In this document: positions 7,876-8,645 of the stretch, one piece after another
Layout: each line of letters starts with the position of its first letter
Numbering within the stretch: position 1 is the first letter of the stretch
Assembly (NCBI GenBank): GCA_012329085.1
Contig: JAAXQB010000108.1
Span: forward strand, 1-8,645
Length of the DNA stretch: 8,645 nt
Direction: 5' to 3'
From: Methanosarcinales archaeon
Lineage (GTDB): Archaea > Halobacteriota > Methanosarcinia > Methanosarcinales > Methanosarcinaceae
The notes under the pieces: generated by a model
What the model saw: only the letters and a program-made list of their open reading frames with translations
Databases searched by the model: none
Told to the model about the DNA's origin: nothing
Made by a program: the position numbers and the translations under genes

Positions 7876-8645
7876 AAGAAATCAATTTGGCTTTTAAAAG
7901 TTGAGCGGGATTGTTTGGTGATTTAATTTCAATATTCTGAATTTTGAAATTTTCGTTTTGCAAATTTTTTAATTTTATTCTGTCTTCTTCTGGAAAAGAT
8001 AAATATTTTTCTTCAAGTAAAATAGCATTTACTGTAAATTCATGCATCTTATTTATGGTGGTAAAATCTTTAAAAACCTTGATTGGATTTTGAATGTGCC
8101 ACATTCCACGCACCCTTAAATTAGTAATTCCAAGTGGATCTACTTTTTTCACTCCTGCGAGTTCGTTTGTTTTTGCCAATTCTACATCTGATATTTCAGA
8201 AATTCCTATGGAAATTTTATCAGCAATTCTTTTATAAATTTCATTATTGGCTGCATAGCAATCTCCATAAACAAACCAGATAGCTTTAAGTTGATTTGTT
8301 CCTTTTGGTGCAATTCCTATAGAATAAATAATGTCTTTTCTATTCCAATCATTTATTTCACAATTTTTACAATTATTTGTAATTCTTGAATCGTCAACAT
8401 ATAGTTTATTTTTTGGATACGAGCTATTAAGTGCGATTGCAGATAATAAACTTTCAATCTTTTTTTACTTCAATAGCATCTCCATTTTTTACAATAATAT
8501 CTGGTGGATTGTTTTGATTTCCCAAATAAGAAAAATTTTGACTGTACATATTATCTTTTTCTTGATTATTTTTGTTGAGGCAATCACAAAAAACATCTTT
8601 TACAAGCTGTCTTAAAAAACAACTTTTTACAATAGTTCAAAGTTC
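7865..8645 (-). pseudogene. NgoPII-family restriction endonuclease, frameshifted, 5' end cut
   Basis: Two frames must be joined. From 8636 down to the homopolymer the frame reads VKDVFCD, then [20 protein letters not shown] and IEVKK; the PD at about 8499-8504 and E-V-K at 8463-8471 form a PD-(D/E)xK core. A run of seven A on the minus strand (8460-8466) then leads to TGA at 8454-8456. Removing one A continues as [16 protein letters not shown], a CKNCE-type cysteine pair, VDPLGITNLRVRGMWHIQNP near the C-terminus, and NPAQLLKAKLISYAK before the TAA. This is the pattern I remember for NgoPII, a type II enzyme cutting GGCC, which agrees with the adjacent methyltransferase. The joined length of over 255 residues is close to a full enzyme. 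A second break is likely near 8614-8619, since the upstream frame meets TGA at 8637-8639. The only start in the downstream frame is TTG at 8177-8179, inside the conserved domain, so a separate short gene is not credible. Decay, phase variation and sequence error are all possible. Confidence 0.85.

Noticed and set aside
7865..8179. Open frame of 104 codons starting at TTG as a separate small gene
   Set aside because: Its TTG lies inside a continuous conserved endonuclease domain that extends upstream in the same frame to 8461; it is the C-terminal part of the broken enzyme.
8331..8615. Plus-strand open frame of 94 codons
   Set aside because: It lies opposite the endonuclease on the other strand and shows only hydrophobic, low-complexity residues caused by A/T-rich DNA.
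1..8645. GGCC avoidance as a sign of long-standing restriction
   Set aside because: I saw GGCC at 1338-1341 and 7656-7659 plus three in the IS fragment; about two are expected by chance in the AT-rich part, so no avoidance can be claimed.

Overview
The window looks like a piece of a very AT-rich archaeal chromosome, most likely a euryarchaeon. The main evidence is a complete leucyl-tRNA synthetase of the archaeal/eukaryotic type (971 aa, VPAHAPFD editing motif). It resembles what I remember of methanogen proteins, especially those of Methanosarcinales. None of the start codons has a strong Shine-Dalgarno sequence, and A/T-rich TATA-like boxes lie where archaeal promoters would be. The exact lineage cannot be fixed from this sequence. 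All genes I can support are on the minus strand, so transcription runs from high to low coordinates.

Layout. (1) Positions 1-178 hold the first 59 codons of a transposase in DNA of about 52% GC, an insertion sequence cut by the window edge. (2) Positions 179-302 hold the probable end of that element and the leuS 3' region. (3) Positions 303-3218 are leuS, a housekeeping gene. (4) Positions 3219-3514 are an extremely AT-rich gap with a leuS promoter candidate, a perfect 20-bp palindrome and a second imperfect inverted repeat. (5) Positions 3515-6764 are a two-gene unit with an 8-bp overlap: hamA (DUF1837 nuclease of PD-(D/E)xK type) and hamB (superfamily 2 helicase). Together they form a Hachiman anti-phage system. 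(6) Positions 6865-7875 encode a cytosine-C5 methyltransferase of the M.HaeIII/M.NgoPII type, expected to modify GGCC. (7) Positions 7865-8645 hold its partner, an NgoPII-family restriction endonuclease, broken by a frameshift at a homopolymer run and probably by a second one near the right edge.

From leuS upward the window is therefore a small defence island: restriction endonuclease, methyltransferase, HamA and HamB, all in one direction. In an intact state the restriction-modification pair would cut unmethylated GGCC DNA, while HamAB would sense abnormal DNA ends or single strands and degrade DNA. Here the methyltransferase and Hachiman genes read as intact, but the endonuclease does not. 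That may be decay that leaves a solitary methyltransferase, a slippage-driven off state, or local sequence error. Long intact genes that also contain long homopolymers argue against a generally poor sequence. None of the systems is new as a class. The notable points are Hachiman in what looks like an archaeal setting, its joining to a GGCC system, and the homopolymer-disrupted endonuclease.
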